From contig NZ_NOIN01000005.1 in assembly GCF_014596565.1 (NCBI RefSeq), forward strand, positions 62,001-126,000: a stretch of DNA of 64,000 nt. The letters run 5' to 3'. The position numbers and the translations under genes were made by a program. Each line of letters begins with the position of its first letter. The stretch's first letter is position 1. Source of the DNA: Pseudomonas sp. PSB18. Its GTDB lineage: Bacteria; Pseudomonadota; Gammaproteobacteria; Pseudomonadales; Pseudomonadaceae. Below the pieces are notes generated by a model. It was not told the DNA's origin. It saw nothing but the letters and a program-made list of their open reading frames with translations, and made no database searches. Below, in pieces: positions 62,514 to 64,000 of the stretch.

Positions 62514-63935
62514 TCACTCAGTTTCACGGGTGCGTACAAACAGCAGTTGCTGGCCGGTGAACTCCAGCAACCCTTCAAGGCCGAACTCGACGCCGAACCC
62601 GGACATCTTGCTGCCGCCAAAAGGCGTATTCGGTTGGATCTGTGCGTGGCAGTTGACCCAGGCCACGCCGCTTTCCAGGCGACTGGCCAAGGCCTGTGCC
62701 TGCGCGACATCGCTGCCCCACACCGAGCCTCCCAAGCCCATGTCGCTGGCATTGGCGCGGCGCAAGACGTCCTCGACATCCTGATAGGCAATCAACGGCA
62801 GCACCGGACCGAACTGTTCTTCGTCGACCAGGCGGTGCCCGTCCGTGACATCGGCCACCAGGGTCGGCGGATAGAAAAACCCCGGCCGGTCCAGCCGGGC
62901 ACCGCCGCACAACACCCGGCCGCCATGGGCGCGGGCGTCGGCCACCAGCGCCTCGACCAGTTCCAGTTGTTCGAGGTTTTGCACCGGCCCGAAGGTGACC
63001 TCGGGTTCCAGGCCATCACCCACCACCTGGCGCGCCGCGATCCGCACCAGCGCGTCGGCAAAGGCCTCGTACTGGGATTGGTGGATGTACAGGCGCTTGA
63101 GGGCGGCACAGGTCTGGCCCATGTTCAGGAAAGCCGCCTGGAAAATGTCTTCGGCCACGGCTTCCACCGGGGTACCGGGGAGCACGATGGCGGCGTCATT
63201 GCCGCCCAGCTCCAGCGTCAGGCGCTTGAGATTGCTCGCGGCGCCACGCATCACGCTCTGGCCGGTGGCGGTCGAGCCGGTGAAGACGATCTTGTGGATG
63301 CCGGCATGGGAAGTGATCGCGCTGCCGAAACCCTGTTCTCCGGTCACGACGTTGATCACGCCCTTGGGCACATGGCGGGCGATGATGTGCACCAGGCTCA
63401 GGGTGCTCAACGGCGTGAGGCTGGACGGTTTGCTGATCACGCAGTTGCCGGCCCGCAGCGCGGGCATGATGTGCCAGATGGCGATCATGAACGGCCAGTT
63501 CCAAGGCGTGATCGACGCCACCACCCCCAACGGCTTGCGGTGCAGCTCGATACGCTGGGTCGGGGTTTCTTCCACCCGCTCCACCGGAATCTGCTGCTCG
63601 GCGGTGTAGCGCGTCCAGGCCACCGCCCCCATGACTTCGAACAGCGCGAGCGCCAGCGGCTTGCCCTGCTCCTGGACAATCAGCCGGGCCAACGCGTCGG
63701 CTTGCGCTTCGATGTCCGCGGCGATGCCCAGCAAGCGTTCCCGCCGGTCTTCGTGAGTGCTGTGTCGCCACTCGCTGAAAGCCGCCTGCGCCGCGTCGAC
63801 CGCCAGGTCCAACTGGGCCAGGGAGCCGGCGGGGCAGCGGGCAAAGGCGCTGCCGGTGGCCGGGTTGATGACATCGAAGCCACCTTGCTCGCCGCTGACC
63901 GCAACCCCGTTGATGAGCATTTGATAATCGTGCAT
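62514..63935 (-). CDS. Aldehyde dehydrogenase
   Basis: A 473-aa NAD-dependent aldehyde dehydrogenase. Catalytic residues: Asn146 (TPWNWP), Glu242 (TLELGGNDAAIV) and Cys276 (NMGQTCAALKR). The NDAAIV block matches the succinate-semialdehyde/aryl-aldehyde groups better than 13289-14755 does. GGGAGG precedes ATG 63935. The promoter lies at the window edge, where the remaining 65 bp are its upstream region. Confidence 0.9.
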   Translation of the reverse strand: MHDYQMLINGVAVSGEQGGFDVINPATGSAFARCPAGSLAQLDLAVDAAQAAFSEWRHSTHEDRRERLLGIAADIEAQADALARLIVQEQGKPLALALFEVMGAVAWTRYTAEQQIPVERVEETPTQRIELHRKPLGVVASITPWNWPFMIAIWHIMPALRAGNCVISKPSSLTPLSTLSLVHIIARHVPKGVINVVTGEQGFGSAITSHAGIHKIVFTGSTATGQSVMRGAASNLKRLTLELGGNDAAIVLPGTPVEAVAEDIFQAAFLNMGQTCAALKRLYIHQSQYEAFADALVRIAARQVVGDGLEPEVTFGPVQNLEQLELVEALVADARAHGGRVLCGGARLDRPGFFYPPTLVADVTDGHRLVDEEQFGPVLPLIAYQDVEDVLRRANASDMGLGGSVWGSDVAQAQALASRLESGVAWVNCHAQIQPNTPFGGSKMSGFGVEFGLEGLLEFTGQQLLFVRTRETE

Positions 63936-64000
63936 CAGTACCTCCCTTTCGCGCGCGGACGGGCCGTCCCGTGCCACGCGGACCGGTATTTTTCGTGAGA

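Noticed and set aside
62547..63998. Long plus-strand frame opposite the aldehyde dehydrogenase
   Set aside because: Mirror of a clear aldehyde dehydrogenase; composition is His/Gln-rich in the way of antisense frames.
1..64000. CRISPR array, prophage or integrative element
   Set aside because: No spaced direct repeats, integrase, phage structural genes or attachment-site duplication were seen.

Overview
The window reads as a Pseudomonas-type chromosome, most likely the P. fluorescens complex. This is inferred from the high GC, the very dense coding, the number of LysR/AraC/IclR/GntR regulators and the style of the catabolic genes. I see no rRNA, tRNA, CRISPR, prophage or intact insertion sequence. 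It is an accessory catabolic and transport region made of several independent modules, most with their own regulator.

Layout. (1) 1-8927: a LysR gene; a leftward NCS1 permease / VOC protein / creatininase operon; a rightward azoreductase and amidase-signature hydrolase; a GcvA-like LysR; a DUF1989 protein divergent from another LysR. This suggests use of cyclic amides or N-rich small molecules. (2) 8935-9074: a 140-bp palindromic MITE-like element filling a convergent gap. (3) 9074-15425: APC permease, AraC regulator, class III aminotransferase, aldehyde dehydrogenase and cytochrome b561, probably amine or amino-acid catabolism. (4) 15483-28974: the most unusual part. Two diverging operons share a 239-bp centre and each carries a related trio: a DUF6152 protein, a secreted GHS..WEG..LVVET protein and a secreted alpha/beta-hydrolase-fold protein. 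The left operon adds a porin. The right operon adds two paralogous membrane proteins, a His-rich anchored protein, a ZnuABC/TroA-type metal ABC importer, a second binding protein that has lost all metal-binding His, a small periplasmic protein and a DUF4198 protein. Four of the secreted proteins are predicted to begin with His after signal cleavage. I read this as an uncharacterised envelope system linking outer-membrane entry, metal-binding secreted proteins and metal import.

(5) 29016-37084: LysR / NmrA-like pair, then LysR, SDR, MFS transporter, split transketolase and an HSL-type esterase. (6) 37159-43383: SIS-domain isomerase/deaminase, ROK kinase, APC permease, a divergent NagC-like ROK repressor and an MFS transporter; a candidate pathway for amino-sugar or sugar-amine conjugates. 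(7) 43413-48172: gamma-glutamyltransferase-like hydrolase with a polar amino-acid ABC importer under a GntR/FCD regulator. (8) 48403-59723: a nine-gene operon (ThDP decarboxylase, aldehyde dehydrogenase, degenerate SDR, Asp-box propeller, VOC enzyme, AA_synth protein, hydrolase, FAD hydroxylase, dienoate hydratase-like protein) divergent from an IclR regulator and followed by an AraC regulator. Its enzymes resemble meta-cleavage degradation of an aromatic acid. (9) 59742-63935: porin, class III aminotransferase and aldehyde dehydrogenase. The window ends just upstream of that operon.
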